NCBI GenBank assembly: GCA_951800855.1
Contig: CATOLC010000059.1
Coordinates: forward strand, 1 to 5,649
Reading direction: 5' to 3'
Source: an uncultured Ruminococcus sp.
Lineage (GTDB): Bacteria > Bacillota > Clostridia > Oscillospirales > Acutalibacteraceae
DNA length: 5,649 nucleotides
Shown here: positions 4,895 through 5,649 of the stretch, piece by piece
How the letters are laid out: each line of letters opens with the position of its first letter
How positions within the stretch are numbered: the stretch's first letter is position 1
Translations under genes and position numbers: made by a program
The notes under the pieces: generated by a model
Told to the model about the DNA's origin: nothing
Database searches by the model: none
Seen by the model: only the letters and a program-made list of their open reading frames with translations

Positions 4895-4910
4895 TGGGCA
4901 AAATTGCCCA
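4895..4910 (-). promoter_or_regulatory. Hairpin in the leader of the capsid gene
   Basis: TGGGCAA and TTGCCCA flank a two-base centre in the gap between the protease and capsid genes. A realistic RNA fold would be five G/C-rich pairs with a six-base loop. No T-run follows on either strand, so it is not a classical terminator. It could be a processing or stabilising structure that raises capsid message over protease message, which is inference. Confidence 0.35.
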
Positions 4911-4924
4911 GTGTTTATTGATTT

Positions 4925-5127
4925 TTAAGTGCACGAACCCAATCCAGCGTCACGCTGGTTTTGTATTTGTTTTAAAATATTTTCGTAAAATGAATAGTCT
5001 ATTTTTTGCGGTACGTTTAAACTCTGCTTTGTTATAAAAACGGACGGGGCTTCCCGTCCTCTAAACTCTGTTTTTATTAGCTTTTCGGTTCTGATTTCAA
5101 TGCTAGTCCCTACATAGCACGGCACTT
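4925..5127 (-). pseudogene. Out-of-frame C-terminal part of the prohead protease
   Basis: This frame reads VPCYVGTSIEIRTEKLI, continues through VFITKQSLNV and stops after GLGSCT. It is in the -1 frame relative to the protease gene and takes over exactly where that gene runs into an early TAG. Joined at the A-run, the product would read DDKKVPCYVGTSIEIR, the usual way such proteases continue after the LFEVSI motif. The GTG at 5125 is not a believable independent start: it has no ribosome binding site and falls in the middle of the joined protein. The simplest reading is a one-base deletion in the A-run (six to five) or a sequencing error. A programmed -1 slip is possible but less likely. Confidence 0.65.
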
Positions 5128-5532
5128 TTTATCGTCTATTATTGACACTTCAAATAAATTCATATCGTCAATAAATCGGCGTTTTAGGTTCTCACTTGCT
5201 ACCTCCTCGTGCTCTTTCACGGCTTCAAAGCCAAAACTCCAACCTCTGAGCTTCTGCTCTTTTGCTTTTTCAATCACCTCTGAATCTGTGATTTCACATA
5301 TCGCTCTAAGTCCGATGTTATCTTCAAAAAGTTTTATATTTCCGTCCTTTGTTGACCCGAGTTTTCGGCTTGGTTCATGGTCTAAAAGACATAAAATATC
5401 CTCGCTTTTTTCGATTGCTCTCTCAAATGCTTTCGGTGCTATCTGCTCCACAAACTTTTCTCCGTTTTCGTCTAACATTGGCTTTGAATCTCGCGCCACT
5501 GCGTTTACATATCTATGTACAAATATGTGCAT
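5110..5532 (-). CDS. HK97-family prohead protease, truncated and frameshifted
   Basis: This is the capsid maturation protease that digests the delta domain of the capsid protein. The main signatures of the family are present: YVNAVARDSK, VEQIAPKAFERAI, the catalytic histidine in LLDHEPSRKLG (H52), the catalytic serine in GWSFGF (S99) and the acidic residue in LFEVSI (E128). The N-terminus is abnormal. Family members normally begin with extra residues before a xGYxNAV segment; here the frame has only MHIFVHR, no ribosome binding site, and an in-frame stop just upstream. The C-terminus ends early (KKCRAM) because of the frame change at 5126-5130. It lies 5' of the capsid gene, the standard order. 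Portal and terminase are not upstream, so the gene was probably cut by a rearrangement near 5510-5540. Confidence 0.75.
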   Translation of the reverse strand: MHIFVHRYVNAVARDSKPMLDENGEKFVEQIAPKAFERAIEKSEDILCLLDHEPSRKLGSTKDGNIKLFEDNIGLRAICEITDSEVIEKAKEQKLRGWSFGFEAVKEHEEVASENLKRRFIDDMNLFEVSIIDDKKCRAM

Positions 5533-5547
5533 GGCTTTTTATTTTCA

Positions 5548-5553
5548 GAGGAG
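5548..5553 (+). promoter_or_regulatory. Ribosome binding site of the divergent plus-strand gene
   Basis: GAGGAG is followed by seven bases and an ATG at 5561. A second site, AGAGGTG, lies six bases before an in-frame ATG at 5627, so either start could be used. Confidence 0.5.
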
Positions 5554-5560
5554 TGAAAAA

Positions 5561-5649
5561 ATGGGCAGTGCAAAGAGGGATAGAAAAGAAAAAGAGAGGG
5601 AAACTAATCACCAAGAGGTGATAGAAATGAAGTGTCCAAAATGTGAAGG
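5561..5649 (+). CDS. 5' end of a divergent gene, possible zinc-ribbon protein (partial)
   Basis: The frame reads MGSAKRDRKEKERETNHQEV, then IEMKCPKCEG, and leaves the window open. The first 20 residues are highly charged and probably unstructured. The CPKC pair is what the first knuckle of a zinc ribbon looks like. If translation starts at the internal ATG (5627), the protein would begin MKCPKCEG, common in small zinc-ribbon proteins and in Com-like phage regulators. It is the only believable plus-strand gene in the window and points away from the phage head module, so it marks a change of gene content at about 5540. Too little is visible to name it. Confidence 0.5.
   Translation, partial: MGSAKRDRKEKERETNHQEVIEMKCPKCE

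Noticed and set aside
4925..5125. Independent 66-residue gene starting at the GTG at 5125
   Set aside because: It has no ribosome binding site and continues the protease sequence in the -1 frame, so it is the detached C-terminus rather than a gene.
5349..5621. Plus-strand open frame of 90 codons
   Set aside because: It is antisense to the protease and in a different frame from the better-supported plus-strand start at 5561.

Overview
The window is AT-rich and looks like a decayed, mosaic prophage region from a low-GC Gram-positive-type bacterium (Bacillota; genus not determinable from this stretch). The clues are strong AGGAGG-type ribosome binding sites, consensus TTGACA/TATAAT promoters, a tRNA-Asn relic that encodes its own CCA, and head proteins of the kind common in clostridial and bacillar siphophages. 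Nearly all genes are on the minus strand, so they read from high to low coordinates.

Right part (about 5530 down to 2748): a tightly packed HK97-type head module in normal late-gene order. It holds the prohead protease (N-terminus apparently cut off, frame broken at an A-run near 5126-5130), the major capsid protein with its N-terminal coiled-coil delta domain, a small head fiber protein, a gp6-like head-tail connector and a head closure/adaptor protein. The last of these has an atypical C-terminus and is followed by an overlapping 39-codon ORF. Terminase and portal are not seen upstream. Instead a divergent plus-strand gene with a good ribosome binding site starts at 5561 and runs off the end, so the module seems cut at its 5' edge.

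Middle part (about 2696 to 1620): the expected tail genes are missing. In their place is an apparent two-gene operon of unknown function (157 aa, then 56 aa) with its own candidate promoter and a strong ribosome binding site. Next comes about 280 bases with no convincing gene, containing one hairpin. Then there is a 45-base relic matching the 3' part of tRNA-Asn(GUU), from anticodon loop to CCA, followed directly by a rho-independent terminator. The relic is best read as an old attachment-site scar of an integrated element.

Left part (about 1598 to 1): a 52-codon piece resembling the small proteins encoded beside phage tail assembly chaperones; a type II toxin-antitoxin pair (Phd/YefM antitoxin, RelE/ParE toxin) with promoter and overlapping inverted repeat; a gene for an exported 162-aa protein of unknown function behind a perfect-consensus promoter; and a gene-poor end with nested inverted repeats built on AGTGCC.

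The head genes would once have made and matured a capsid. Without terminase, portal and an intact tail in view, this copy looks non-productive here. The genes most likely to be expressed today are the toxin-antitoxin pair, the exported protein and the two-gene unknown operon, each with its own promoter signals.
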